DNA of 64,000 nucleotides. Origin: Liolophura sinensis (taxonomy: Eukaryota > Mollusca > Polyplacophora > Chitonida > Chitonidae). This document shows, piece after piece, positions 36,909 through 50,546 of this stretch. The notes beneath the pieces were generated by a model. The model was given only the letters and a program-made list of their open reading frames with translations. It did no database searches and had not been told where the DNA came from. The first letter of the stretch is position 1; each line of letters starts with the position of its first letter. The translations under genes were made by a program, and so were the position numbers. Location of the stretch: NCBI RefSeq assembly GCF_032854445.1, contig NC_088307.1, positions 3,970,001 to 4,034,000 on the forward strand, written 5' to 3'.

Positions 36909-38225
36909 ACTAGAATGGATCTGCGAAAAGCAGATCCTAGGCCGGGATCCCGGATCTGATCGATGACGTTTTCCCCTTCATGTTCTGTGTTCGAAGGACA
37001 CATGTTCCACATACACGGCTTTCAAAGTTTCCATGCGATCTTACACCGTTTGTCACTGAGGCAGTCGGCCGGTCATTTGCATTTCAGCGAATAGATCGGC
37101 GACCTTAAAGATGCTACGTTATGCCCAGTGAAAAACGGTCGTTTCTTGGCACACTTAGCCCGGTTTTTGTAAGAAATAAGGCAAAAACATGCCCAGTGTA
37201 ACAGCAAGTTTGTACATTCACATCTCAATCCACGACCTGCCATGCACAGACTCACTGCTCTACTGATTGCTCGGCCATCGTTAGAAAGTCAGCACTTGGA
37301 CCAGGGCACATGTCCATATCTATCAATCACCCTGGCCTGTTTAACGTATTGTAAAGAGCACGAGGTCAGCGCAAAACAAAGCTAACTTTCAGAGGTCCAC
37401 CTCGTTTGCTGTTGTAGTTAGATCTCTACGCCATCTAATAGAGTACTGGAGTTAGATGGGAAATGGAATCAATGTCATCGTACAACGGTTTCGGGAGATC
37501 ACGGACAGTGTAGCCGAAAGCATCAGGTCAAATACTACAAACCCAGTCCAGTCCCCATCTAACTCCATGTTAAAGCAATAGGATTCCCGTCTTTTTCTGA
37601 ACAAAAAACGGTGTTGTGATTGAAACGCTTCTAGCGAAAAATCTATTGATCGGAGCTCAAATCCGTTGACGAATGCTCGAAAGAGCATGTCTTGGGCTAC
37701 AATTTCGTGCAGGTTGCACATTTCTAGCTGTCATAGTTCTCGAGTTACAGGTCATTGAAGTTACGTAACTTTTTTGAGTTTTTTGCTCATATCGTAAAAA
37801 CTTACACAGATATTCAAAAAATGCAAGCAGATTCGGAATGAGCAGCTCAAGATACACCAGAATGCGTTCAGAACAATTGAACTTTGAGAACTTTTTGTGA
37901 CGTCATAAATTCGACCAATGGCGAACTTCCAGAGTTTTGACCGGAAGTAAACCATTTTCGCAAACTTTAAAGAACTTGTGACCTACTAGCTGCATGTCGA
38001 ATTTGAAAACGATCGGTTCAGTGGTTCTTGAGAAGAAGATTTTTAAAGATTTTACACAAAATCCAATATGGCGGCCGAACCACGTGACATAGCCAAAAAA
38101 AAAAAATATACCCCTAGAAAATCTCCTCAAGATTATGTGTGCAAAATTTTGAATTTCTGTCTTGAACGGTGTTTGAGTTCTGCTGCTAACAAAATCGAAA
38201 AAAAAAAATAATAATAATAACAATA
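36909..38225 (+). repeat. u27: array unit, 1,317 bp, tail D
   Basis: No cassette. The core hairpin loop is GAAAA. The AAT tract is interrupted (AATAACAATAAC). It is closely related to the next unit, u28, over most of its length. Confidence 0.95.
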
Positions 38226-39546
38226 ACTAGAATGGATCTGCGAATAGCAGATCCTAGGCCGGGATCCCGGATCGGATCGATGACGTTTTCCCCTTCATGT
38301 TCTGTGTTCGAAGGACACATGTTCCACATACACGGCTTTCAAAGTTTCCATGCGATCTTACACCGTTTGTCACTGAGGCAGTCGGCCGGTCATTAGCATT
38401 TCAGCGAATAGATCGGCGACCTTAAAGATGCTACGTTATGCCCAGTGAAAAACAGTCGTTTCTTGGCACACTTAGCCCGCTTTTTGTAAGAAATAAGGCA
38501 AAAACACGACCAGTGTAACAGCAAGTTTGTACATTCACATCTCAATCCACGACCTGCCATGCACAGACTCACTGCTCTACTGATTGCTCGGCCATCGTTA
38601 GAAAGTCAGCACTTGGACCAGGGCACATGTCCATATCTATCAATCACCCTGGCCTGTTTAACGTATTGTAAAGAGCACGAGGTCAGCGCAAAACAAAGCT
38701 AACTTTCAGAGGTCCACGTCGTTTGCTGTTGTAGTTAGATCTCTACGCCATCTAATAAAGTACTGGAGTTAGATGGGAAATGGAATCAATGTCATCGTAC
38801 AACGGTTTCGGGAGATCACGGACAGTGTAGCCGAAAGCATCAGGTCAAATACTACAAACCCAGTCCAGTCCCCATCTAACTCCATGTTAAAGCAATAGGA
38901 TTCCCGTCTTTTTCTGAACAAAAAACGGTGTTGTGATTGAAACGCTTGTAGCGAAAAAACTATTGATCGGAGCTCAAATCCGTTGACGAATGATCGAAAG
39001 AGCATGTCTTGGGCTACAATTTCGTGCAGGTTGCACATTTCTAGCTGTCATAGTTCTCGAGTTACAGGTCATTGAAGTTACGTAACTTTTTTGAGTTTTT
39101 TGCTCATATCGTAAAAACTTACACAGATACAAAAAAAATGCAAGCAGATTCGGAATCAGCAGCTCAAGATACACCAGAATACGTTCAGAACAATTGAACT
39201 TTGAGAACTTTTTGTGACGTCATAAATTCGACCAATAGCGAACTTCCAGAGTTTTGACCGGAAGTGAACCATTTTCGCAAACTTTAAAGAACTTGTGACC
39301 TACTAGCTGCATGTCAAATTTGAAAACGATCGGTTCAGTGGTTCTTGAGAAGAAGATTTTTAAAGATTTTACACAAAATCCAATATGGCGGCCGAACCAC
39401 GTGACATAGCCAAAAAAAAAAAAATATACCCCTAGAAAATCTCCTCAAGATGATGTGTGCAAAATTTTGAATTTCTGTCTTGAACGGTGTTTGAGTTCTG
39501 CTGCTAACAAAATCGAAAAAAAAAAATAATAATAATAATAATAATA
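38226..39546 (+). repeat. u28: array unit, 1,321 bp, tail D
   Basis: No cassette. It is almost identical to u44 (59,955-61,341), sharing CATTAGCATTTCAGCG, AAAGATGCTACG and CATATCGTAAAAACTTAC. u44 differs by one hairpin cassette, so this pair gives an empty-site versus filled-site comparison. Confidence 0.95.
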
Positions 39547-40867
39547 ACTAGAATGGATCTGCGAATAGCAGATCCTAGGCCGGGATCCCGGATCGGATCG
39601 ATGACGTTTTTCCCTTTATGATCTTTGTTCGAAGGATACATGTTCCACAAACACGGCTTTCAAAGTTACCTTGCGACCTTACACCGTTTGTCACTGATGC
39701 AGTCGGCCGGTCATTTGCATTCCCTCATATAGATCGGCGACCTTAATGATGCTACGCTATGCCCAGTGAAAAACAGTCGTTCCTTGGCAGATTTAGCCCG
39801 CTAATTGTAAGAAATCAGGCAAAAACACGACCAGTGTAACAGCCTGTTTGTACATTCACATCTCAATCCACGACATGCCATGCACAGACTCACTGCTCCA
39901 CTGATAGCTCGGCCATCGTTGGAAAGTCAGCACTTGGACCAGTTCACATGTCCATATCTGTTAATCACCCTGGACTGTTTAACGTATAGTAAAGAGGGCG
40001 AGGTCTGCGCAAAACAAAGTTAACTTTTACAGGTCCATGTCATTTGCTGTTGTAGTTAGATCTCTACGCCTTTTAATAGAGTACTGGAGATAGATGGGAA
40101 CTGGAATCAATGTCATCCTACAACTGTTTCGGGAGATCACGGACAGTGTGGCCGAAAGCATCAGGTCAAATACTATAAACCCAGTCCAGTCCCCATCTAA
40201 CTCCATGTTAAAGCAATAGGATTCCCACCTTTTTCTAAACAAAAAACGGTGTTGTCATTTAAACGCTTGTAGCGAAAAAACTATTGATCGGAGCTGAAAT
40301 CCGTTGACGAATGCTCGAAAGAGCATGTCTTGGGCTACAATTTCGTGCAGGTTGCACGTTTCTAGCTGTCCTAGTTCTCGAATTACAGGTCATTGAAATT
40401 ACGTAACTTTATTGATTTTTTGGCTGATATCTCAAAAAGTTATACAGATATGCAAAAAATACAACCAGATTCGGAATCAGCAGCTCAAGATACACCAGAA
40501 TACGTTCAGAACATATGAACTTTGAGAACTTTTTGTGACGTCACAAATTCGACCAATGGCGAGCTTCCAGAGTTTTGACCGGAAGTGAACCATTTTCGCA
40601 AACTTTGAAGAACTCCTGACCTACTAGTTGCATGTCAAATTTGAGAACGATCGGTTCAGTGGTTCTGGAGAAGAAGATTTTTAAAGATTTTACTCAAAAT
40701 CCAATATGGCGGCCGAACCACGTGACATAGCAAAAAAAAAAAAAATATACCCCTAGAAAATTTCCTCTAGATTGTGTGTGCAAAATTTTAAACTTCTATG
40801 TTGAACGGTGTTTGAGTTCTGCTGCTAACAAAATCGAAAAAAAAAAATAATAATAATAATAATAATA
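39547..40867 (+). repeat. u29: array unit, 1,321 bp, tail D
   Basis: No cassette. Almost identical to u1, 38.9 kb to the left. Its neighbours are not the neighbours of u1, so the pair does not extend into a simple higher-order block. Confidence 0.95.
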
Positions 40868-41976
40868 ACTAGAATGGATCTGCGAATAGCAGATCCTAGG
40901 CCGGGATCCCGGATCGGATCGATGACGTTTTCCCCTTCATGTTCTGTGTTCGAAGAACACATGTTCCACATACACGGCTTTCAAAGTTTCCATGCGACCT
41001 TACACCGTTTGTCACTGAGGCAGTCGGCCGGTCATTTGCATTCCCGTGAATAGATCGGCGAACTTAATGAAGTTAGGCTATGCCTAGTGAAAAACGGTCG
41101 TTCCTTGGCAGACTTAGCCCGCTATTTGTAAGAAATAAGGCAAAAACACGACCAGTGTAACAGCAAGTTTGTACATTCACATCTCAATCCACGACACGCC
41201 ATGCACAGACTCACGGCTCTCATGATAGCTCGGCCATCAATAGAAAGCCCGCACTTGGGCCACGGCACATGTCCATATCTGTCAATCACCCTGGCCTGTT
41301 TAACGTATAATAAAGAGGGCGAGGTCTGCGCAAAACAAAGCTAACTTTTACAGGTCCACGTCGATTGCTGTTGTAGTTAGATCTCTTCGCCATCTAATAG
41401 ATTACTGGAGTTAGATGGGAACTGGAATCAATGTCATCGTACAACGGTTTCGGGAGATCACGGACAGTGTAGCCGAAAGCATCAGGTCAAATACTACAAA
41501 CCCAGTCCAGTCCCCATCTAACTCCATGTTAAAGCAATAGGATTCCCACCTTTTTCTAAACAAAAAACGGTGTTTTGATTTAAACGCTTGTAGCAAAAAA
41601 ACTATTGATCAAAGCTCAAATCCATTGACGAATGCTCGAAAGAGCATGTCTTGGGCTACAATTTTGTGCAGGTTGCAGATTTTTAGCTGCCATAGTTCTC
41701 GAGTTACAGGTCATTGAAATTGCGTAACTTTTTTGAGTTTTTTGCTTATATCTCAAAAAGTTACACAGATATGCAAAAAATACAACCAGATTCGGAATCA
41801 GCAGCTCAAGATACATCAGAATACGTTCAGAACATTTGAACTTTGAGAACTTTTTGTGACGTCACAAATTCGACCAATAGCGAGCTTCCAGAGTTTTGAC
41901 CGGAAGTGAACCATTTTCGCAAACTTTAAAGAACTCGTGACCTACTAGCTGCATGTCGAATTTGAAAACGATTGGT

Positions 41977-42007
<31 letters not shown>

Positions 42008-42252
42008 GTTTTACACAAAATCCAATATGGCGGCCGAACCACGTGACATGAAAAAAAAATGGAGAATTTATCCCTGGAAAATCTCCGCCAGAATTTGTGT
42101 GCAAAATTTGAGATCTCTATGTTGAACGGTGAAAAAGTTTCCTTGCTAACAATGTCGGTGAAAAAAAAATAATAATAATAATAATAATAATAATAAGAAA
42201 AAACAGAACGATTACAATAGGGATCCCGTTCGAGAGAACGGGATCCCTAATA
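40868..42252 (+). repeat. u30: array unit, 1,385 bp, tail B, one cassette
   Basis: The first 400 bp match u24 and u33 (GAACTTAATGAAGTTAGGC), but the inverted repeat is intact, so the unit is mosaic. Its cassette has the loop GAGA, seen only here. Confidence 0.95.
42195..42248. repeat. Hairpin cassette x1 (u30)
   Basis: Loop GAGA, the only copy with this loop; linker GATTAC. Confidence 0.9.
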
Positions 42253-43688
42253 ACTAGAATGGATCTGCGAATAGCAGATCCTAGGCCGGGATCCCGGATC
42301 GGATCGATGAAGTTTTCCCCTTCATGTTCTGTGTTCGAAGGATACATGTTTCACATACACGGCTTTCAAACTTTCCATGCGACCTTACACCTTTCGCCAT
42401 TGAGGCAGTCGGCCGGTCATTTGCATTCCCTCGAATAGATTGGCGACCTTAATGATGCTACGCTATGCCCAGTGAAAAACGGTCGTTCCTTGGCAGACTT
42501 AGCCCGCTAATTGTAAGAAATAAGGCAAAAACACGACCAGTGTAACAGCAAGTTTGTACATTCACATCTCAATCCACGACATGCCATGCACAGACTAACT
42601 GTTCCACTGATAGCTCGGCCATCGTTAGAAAGTCAGCACTTGGACCATGTCCATATCTGCCAATCACCCTGGCCTGTTTAACGTATAGTAAAGAGGACGA
42701 GGTTTGCGCAAACCAAAACTATCTTTTACAGGTCCATGTCGTTTGCTGTTGTAGTTAGATCTCTACGCCTTCTAATAGAGTACTGGAGTTAGATGGGAAC
42801 TGGAATCAATGTCATCCTACAACCGTTTCGGGAGATCACGGACAGTGTAGCCGAAAGCATCAGGTCAAATACTACAAACCCAGTCCAGTCCCCATCTAAC
42901 TCCATGTTAAAGCAATAGGATTCCCATCTTTTTCTGAACAAAAAACGGTGTTGTCATTTAAACGCTTCTAGCGAAAAAACTATTGATCGGAGCTCAAATC
43001 TGTTGACGAATGATCGAAAGAGCATGTGTTGTTCTACAATTTCGTGCAGGTTGCACATTTCTAGCTGCCATAGTTCTCGAGTTACAGGTCATTGAAATTA
43101 CGTAATTTTTTTGAGTTTTTTGCTAATATCTCAAAAAGTTACAAAGATATGCAAAAAATACAACAAGATTCAGAATTAGCAGCTCAAGATACATCAGAGT
43201 ACGTTCAGAACAATTGAACTTTGAGAACTTTTTGTGACGTCACAAATTCGACCAATGGCGAGCTTCCAGAATTTTGACCGGAAGTGCACTATTTTCGCAA
43301 ACTTTAAAGAACTCGTAACCTACTAGCTGCATGTCAAATTTGAAAGCGATCGGTTCAGTGGTTCTGGAGAAGAAGATTTTTAAAGATTTTACACAAAATC
43401 CAATATGGCGGCCGAACCACGTGACATGAAAAAAAAATTGAGAATTTATCCCTGGAAAATCTCCGCCAGAATATGTGTGCAAAATTTGAGACCTCTATGT
43501 TGAACAGTAAAAAAGTTTCCTTGCTAACAAAGTCGGTGAAAAAAAAATAATAATAATAATAATAATAATAATAAGAAAAAACAGAACGATTACAATAGGG
43601 ATCCCGTTCGGGAGAACGGGATCCCTAATAATAAGAAAAAACAGAACAATAACAATAGGGATCCCGTTCGGGAAGAACGGGATCCCTA
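42253..43688 (+). repeat. u31: array unit, 1,436 bp, tail B, two cassettes
   Basis: The start matches u19 (GATGAAGTTTTCC, CTTTCGCCATTGAGG). A small deletion gives GGACCATGTCCATATCTGCC near 42,645, similar to the one in u8. Confidence 0.95.
43573..43687. repeat. Hairpin cassettes x2 (u31)
   Basis: Loops GGGA and GGGAA; linkers GATTAC and AATAAC; joined by AATAATAAG. Confidence 0.9.
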
Positions 43689-45004
43689 ACTAGAATGGAT
43701 CTGCGAATAGCAGATCCTAGGCCGGGATCCCGGATCTGATCGATGACGTTTTCCCCTTCATGTTCTGTGTTCAAAGGACACATGTTGCATATACACGGCT
43801 TTCAAAGTTTCCATGCGACCTTACACCGTTTGTCACTGAGGCAGTCGGCCGGTCATATGCATTCCCTCGAATAGATCAGCGACCTTGATGATTCTACGCT
43901 ATGCCCAGTGAAAAACGGTCGTCCCTTGCCAGACTTAGCCCGCTATTTGTAAGAAATAAGGCAAAAACACGACCAGTGTAACAGCAAGTTTGTACATTCA
44001 CATCTCAATCTACGACATGCCATGCACAGACTCACAGCTCCACTCATAGCTCGGCCACCGTTAGAAAGTCAGCAGTTATACCAGGGCACATGTCCATATC
44101 TGTCAATCACCCTGGTCTGTTTAACGTATAGTAAAGAGGACGAGGTTTGCGCAAAACAAAGCTAACTTTTACAGGTCCACGTCGTTTGCTGTTGAAGTTA
44201 GATCTCTACCCCATCTAATAGAGTACTGGAGACAGATGGGAACTGGAATCAATGTCATCCCACAACCGTTTCGGGAGATCACGGACAGTGTGGCCGAAAG
44301 CATCAGGTCAAATACTACAAACCCAGTCCAGTCCCCATCTAACTCCATGTTAAAGCAATGGGATTCCCATCTTTTTCTAAACAAAAAACGGTGTTGTCAT
44401 TTAAACGCTTGTAGCGAAAAAACTATTGATCGGAGCTGAAATCTGTTGACGAATGCTCGAAAGAGCATGTCTTGGGCTACAATTTCCTGCAGGTTGCACA
44501 TTTCTAGCTGTCATAGTTCTCGAGTTACAGGTCATTGAATTTACGTCACTTTTTTGACTTTTTTGCTCATATCTCAAAAAGTTACACAGATATGCCAAAA
44601 ACACAAGCAGATTCAGAATCAGCAGCTCAAGATACATCAGAATACGTTCAGAACAATTGAACTTTGAGAACTTTTTGTGACGTCACAAATTCGACCAATG
44701 GCGAGCTTCCAGAGTTTTGACCGGAAGTGAACCATTTTCGCAAACTTTAAAGAACTCGTGACTTACTAGTTGCATGTCAAGTTTGAAACCGATCGGTTCA
44801 GTGGTTCTTGAGAAGAAGATTTTTAAAGATTTTACACAAAATCCAATATGGCGGCCGAACCACGTGACATAGCAAAAAAGTTGAGAATTTGTCCCGAGGT
44901 ATTCACCGCCAGAATATGTGTGCAAAATTTCAGACCTGTATGTTGAACGGTAAAAAAGTTTCCATGCGAACAAAGTCGGTGAAAAAAAAATAATAATAAT
45001 AATA
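43689..45004 (+). repeat. u32: array unit, 1,316 bp, tail A
   Basis: No cassette. The octamer site reads CATATGCAT. The left arm of the inverted repeat reads GGAGACAGATGGG. Confidence 0.95.
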
Positions 45005-46310
45005 ACTAGAATGGATCTGTGAATAGCAGATCCTAGGCCGGGATCCCGGATCGGATCGATGACGTTTTCCCCTTCATGTTCTGTGTTCGAAGGACACATG
45101 TTCCACATACACGGCTTTCAAAGTTTCCATGCGACCTTACACCGTTTGTCACTGAGGCAGTCGGCCGGTCATTTGCATTCCCTCGAATAGATCGGCGAAC
45201 TTAATGAAGTTAGGCTATGCCCAGTGAAAAACGGTCGTTCCTTGGGAGACTTAGCCCGCTATTTGTAAGAAATAACGCAAAAACACGACCAGTGTAACAG
45301 CAAGTTTGTACATTCACATCTCAATCCACGACACGCCATGCACAGACTCACGGCTCTCATGATAGCTCGGCCATCAATAGAAAGCCCGCACTTGGGCCAC
45401 GGCACATGTCCATATCTGTCAATTACCCTGGCCTGTTTAACGTGTAGTAAAGAGGACGAGGTCTACGCAAAACAAAGCTAACTTTCACAGTTGCATGCCG
45501 TTTACTGTTGTAGTTAGATCTCTACGCCATCTAATATAGTACTGTATAGCTGAATGTCATCCTACAACGGTTTCGGGAGATCACGGACAGTGTAGCCGAA
45601 AGCATCAGGTCAAATACTACAAATCCAGTCCATTCCCCATCTAACTCCATGTTAAAGCAATAGGATTCCCATCTTTTTCTAAACTAAAACGGTGTTGTTT
45701 TTTAAACGCTTCTAGCGAGAAAACTTTTAATCGGAGCTCAAATCCGTTGACGAATGATCGAAAGAGCGTGTCTTGAACTACATTTTCATGCAATTTGCAC
45801 ATTTCTAACTGCCATAGTTCTCGATTAAAACGCCATTGAAATTACGTAATTTTTTTAGTTTTTTGCTCATATCTCAAAAAGTTACACAGATATGCAAAAA
45901 ATACAACCAGATTCGAAATCAGCAGCTCAAGATACATCAGAATTCGTTCAGAACAAATGAACTTTAAGAACTTTTTGTGACGTCATAAATTCGACCAATG
46001 GCGAGCTTCTAGAGTTTTGATCGGAAGTGAACCATTTTCGCAAACTTTAAAGAACTCATGACCTACTAGTTGGATGTTAAATTTGACAATGATCGCTTCA
46101 GTGGTTCTGGAGAAGAAGATTTTTAAAGATTATACACAAAATCCAATATGGCGGCCGAACCACGTGACATAGCCAAAAAAAAAAAATATACCCCTAGAAA
46201 ATTTCCGCTAGATTATGTGTGCAAAATTTTGAACTTCTATGTTGAACGGTGTTTGAGTTCTGCTGCTAACAAAATCGAAAAAAAAAAAAATAATAATAAT
46301 AATAATAATA
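45005..46310 (+). repeat. u33: array unit, 1,306 bp, tail D
   Basis: The only unit whose core hairpin stem is mutated (GGATCTGT opposite GCAGATCC). The left arm of the inverted repeat is lost as in u24. No cassette. The ETS-like site is GATCGGAAGTG. Confidence 0.95.
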
Positions 46311-47421
46311 ACTAGAATGGATCTGCGAATAGCAGATCCTAGGCCGGGATCCCGGATCTGATCGATGACGTTTTCCCCTTCATGTTCTGTGTTCGAAGGA
46401 CACATGTTCCATATACACGGCTTTCAATGTTTCCATGCGACCTTACACCGTTTGTCACTGAGGCAGTCGGCCGGTCATATGCATTCCCTCGAATAGATCG
46501 GCGACCTTGATGATTCTACGCTATGCCCAGTGAAAAACGGTCGTCCCTTGGCAGACTTAGCCCACTATTTGTAAGAAATAAGGCAAAAACATGGCCAGTG
46601 TAACAGCAAGTTTGTACCTTCACATCTCAATCCACGACCTGCCATGCACAAACTCACAGCTCCACTGATAGCTCGGCCATCGTTAGAAAGTCAGCACTTG
46701 GACAAGGGCACATGTCCATATCTGTCAATCACCCTGGTCTGTTTAACGTATAGTAAAGAGGACGAGGTCTGCGCAAAACAAAGCTAACTTTTACAGGTCC
46801 ACGTCGTTTGCTGTTGTAGTTAGATCTCTACGCCATCTAATAGAGTACTGGAGTTAGATGGGAACTGGAATCAATGTCATCCTACTATCGTTTCGTGAAA
46901 TCACGGACAGTGTAGCCGAAAGCATCAGGTCAAATACTACAAACCCAGTCCAGTCCCCATCTAACTCCATGTTAAAGCAATGGGATTCCCATCTTTTTCT
47001 AAACAAAAAACGGTGTTGTGATTGAAACGCTTGTAGCGAAAAAATTCTTGATCGGAGCTCAAATCCGTTGACGATTGATCGAAAGAGCATGTCTTGTTCT
47101 ACAATTTCGTGCAGGTTGCACATTTCTAGCTGCCATAGTTCTCGAGTTACAGGTCATTGAACTTACGTAAGTTTTTTGAGTTTTTTGCTAATATCTCAAA
47201 AAGTTACACAGATATGGAAAAAATACAAGCAGATTCGGAATGAACAGCTTAAGGTACATCAGAATGCGTTCAGAACATTTGAACTTTGAGAACTTTTTGT
47301 GACGTCACAAATTCGACCAATGGCGAACTTCCAGAGTTTTGACCGGAAGTGAACCATTTTCGCAAACTTTAAAGAACTTGTAACCTACTAGCTGCATGTC
47401 AAATTTGAAAACGATCGGTTC

Positions 47422-47452
<31 letters not shown>

Positions 47453-47833
47453 TTTACACAAAATCCAATATGGCGGCCGAACCACGTGACATGAAAAAAA
47501 AATGGAGAATTTATCCCTGGAAAATATCCGCCAAAATTTGTGTGCAAAATTTGAGATCTCTATGTTGAAAGGTGAAAAAGTTTCCTTGCTAACAAAGTCG
47601 GTGAAAAAAAAATAATAATAAGAAAAAACAGAACGATAACAATAGGGATCCCGTTCGGGAGAACGGGATCCCTAAAAACAGAACGATAACAATAGGGATC
47701 CCGTTCCGGAAGAACGGGATCCCTAAAAACAGAACGATTACAATAGGGATCCCGTTCCGGAAGAACGGGATCCCTAATAAGAAAAAACAGAACAATAACA
47801 ATAGGGATCCCGTTCGGGAGAACGGGATCCCTA
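46311..47833 (+). repeat. u34: array unit, 1,523 bp, tail B, four cassettes
   Basis: Carries the largest cassette block in the array next to one of the shortest AAT tracts (about three triplets). Cassette number therefore does not simply follow tract length. The octamer site reads CATATGCAT. Confidence 0.95.
47620..47832. repeat. Hairpin cassettes x4 (u34)
   Basis: The largest block. Loops are GGGA, CGGAA, CGGAA and GGGA. The first two linkers are GATAAC, a form seen only here. Spacings of 50, 51 and 58 bp show that a fixed reading frame is not kept. Confidence 0.9.
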
Positions 47834-48930
47834 ACTAGAATGGATCTGCGAATAGCAGATCCTAGGCCGGGATCCCGGATCGGAGCGATGACGTTTTCCC
47901 CTTTATGTTCTGTGTTCGAAGGACACATGTTCCACATACACGGCTTTCAAAGTTTCCATGCGACCTTACACCGTTTGTCACTGAGGCAGTCGGCTGGTCA
48001 TTTGCATTCTCTCGAATAGATCAGCGACCTTAATGATGCTACGCTATGCCCAGTGAAAAACGGTCGTTTCTTGGCAGACTTAGACCGCTAATTGTAAGAA
48101 ATAAGGCAAAAACACGACCAGTGTTACAGCAAGTTTGTACATTCACATCTCAATCCACGACCTGCCATGCACAGACTCACTGCTCCACTGATAGCTCGGC
48201 CATCGTTAGAAAGTCAGCACTTGGACCAGGGCACATGTCCATATCTGTTAATCACCCTGGCCTGTTTAACGTATAGTAAAGAGCACGAGGTCTGCGCAAA
48301 ACAAAGCTTACTTTTACAGGTCCACGTCGTTTACTGTTGTAGTTAGATCTCTACGCCATCTAATAGAGTACTGTATATCTGAGTGTCATCCTACAACCGT
48401 TTCGGGAGATCACGGATAGTGTAGCCGAAGGCATCAGGTCAAATACTATAAACCCAGCCCAGTCCCCATCTAACTACATGTTAAAGCAATAGGATTCCCA
48501 CTTTTTTCTAAACAAAAAACGGTGTTGTGATTTAAACGCTTGTAGCGAAAAAACTATTGATCGCAGCTCTTATCCATTGACGATTGATCGAAAGAGCATG
48601 TCTTGGGCTACAATTTGGTGCAGATTGCACATTTCTAGCTTCTATTGTTCTCGATTAAAACGCCATTGAAATTACGTCACTTTTTTGAGTTTTTTGCTTA
48701 TATCTCAAAAAATTACACAGATATGCAAAAAATACAACCAGATTCAGAATCAGCAGCTCAAGATACATCAGAATGCGTTAAGAACATTTGAACTTTAAGA
48801 ACTTTTTGTGACGTCATAAATTCGACCAATAGCGAGCTTCCAGAGTTTTGACCGGAAGTAAACCATTTTCGCAAACTTTAAAGAACTCGTGACCTACTAG
48901 CTACATGTGAAATTTAAAATCGATCGGTTC

Positions 48931-48961
<31 letters not shown>

Positions 48962-49205
48962 TTTACACAAAATCCAATATGGCGGCCGAACCACGTGACA
49001 TGAAAAAAAAATGGAGAATTTATCCCTGGAAAATCTCCGCCAGAATTCGTGTGCAAAATTTCAGACCTCTATGTTGAACAGTAAAAAAGTTTCCTTGCTA
49101 ACAAAGTCGGTGAAAAAAAAATAATAATAATAATAATAAGAAAAAACAGAACGATTACAATAGGGATCCCGTTCCGGAAGAACGGGATCCCTAATAATAA
49201 TAAGA
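47834..49205 (+). repeat. u35: array unit, 1,372 bp, tail B, one cassette
   Basis: The left arm of the inverted repeat is lost (TGTATATCTGAGTGTC near 48,370), related to but distinct from u24 and u33. The core is followed by GGATCGGAGCGATG. The cassette is followed by AATAATAATAAGAACTAG. Confidence 0.95.
49138..49192. repeat. Hairpin cassette x1 (u35)
   Basis: Loop CGGAA, linker GATTAC, separated from the next core by AATAATAATAAGA. Confidence 0.9.
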
Positions 49206-50546
49206 ACTAGAATGGATCTGCGAATAGCAGATCCTAGGCCGGGATCCCGGATCTGATCGATGACGTTTTCCCCTTCATGATCTGTGTTCGAAGGACCCAT
49301 GTTCCACATACACGGCTTTCAAAGTTTCTATGCGACCTTACACCGTTTGTCACTGAGGCAGTCGGCCGGTCATTTGCAATCCCTCGAATAGATCGGCGAC
49401 CTTGATGATGCTAGGCTATGCCCAGTGATAAACGGTCGTTCCTTGGCAGACTTAGCCCATTAATTGTAAGAAATAATGCAAAAACACGACTAGTGCAACA
49501 CAAAGTTTGTACAGACTCACAGCTCCACTGATAGCTTGGCCATCGTTAGAAAGTCAGCACTTGGGCCACGGCACATGTCCATATCTGTCAATCACCCTGA
49601 ACTGTTTAACGTATAGTAAAGAGCACGGGGTCTGCGCAAAACAAAGCTAACTTTTACAGGTCCATGTCATTTGCTGTTGTAGTTAGATCTCTACGCCTTC
49701 TAATAGAGTACTGGAGTTAGATGGGAACTGGAATCAATGTCATCCTACAACCGTTTCGGGAAATCACGGACAGTGTAGCCGAAAGCATCAGGTCAAATAC
49801 TACAAACCCAGTCCAGTCCCCATCTAACTCCATGTTAAAGCAATGGGATTTCCACCTTTTTCCAAACAAAAAACGGTGTTGTCATTTAAACGCTTGTAGC
49901 GAAAAATCTATCGATCGCAGCTCAAATCCATTGACGAGTGCTCGAAAGAGCATGTCTTGGGCTACAATTTCGTGCAGGTTGCACATTTCTAGCTGTCATA
50001 GTTCTCGAGTTACAGGTCATTGAATTTACGTCACTTTTTTGAGTTTTTTGCTAATATCTCAAAAAGTTACACAGATATGCAAAAAATACAAGCAGATTCA
50101 GAATTAGCAGCTCAAGATACATCAGAATACGTTAAGAACAATTGAACTTTGAGAACTTTTTGTGACGTCACAAATTCGACCAATAGCGAACTTCCAGAGT
50201 TTTGACCGGAAGTGAACCATTTTCGCAAACTTTAAAGAACTCGTGACCTACTAGCTGCATGTCAAATTTGAAAACGATCGGTTTAGTGGTTCTGGAGAAG
50301 AAGATTTTTAAAGATTTTACACAAAATCCAATATGGCGTCCGAACCACGTGACATAGCAAAAATGTGGAGAATTTGTCCCGAGATATTCACCGCCAGAAC
50401 ATGTGTGCAAAATTTCAGACCTGTATGTTGAACGGTAAAAAAGTTTCCATGCGAACAAACTCGGTGAAAAAAAAAAAATAATAATAATAATAAGAAAAAA
50501 CAGAACGATTACAATAGGGATCCCGTTCGGGAGAACGGGATCCCTA
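49206..50546 (+). repeat. u36: array unit, 1,341 bp, tail A, one cassette
   Basis: Short-gap subfamily with u12 and u14. Its right part is the nearest match to u0, sharing AAACTCGG before the A-run and the YY1-like variant ATATGGCGTCC. It has one cassette where u0 has none. Confidence 0.95.
50492..50545. repeat. Hairpin cassette x1 (u36)
   Basis: Loop GGGA, linker GATTAC, directly abutting the core. It is absent from the closely related right part of u0. Confidence 0.9.
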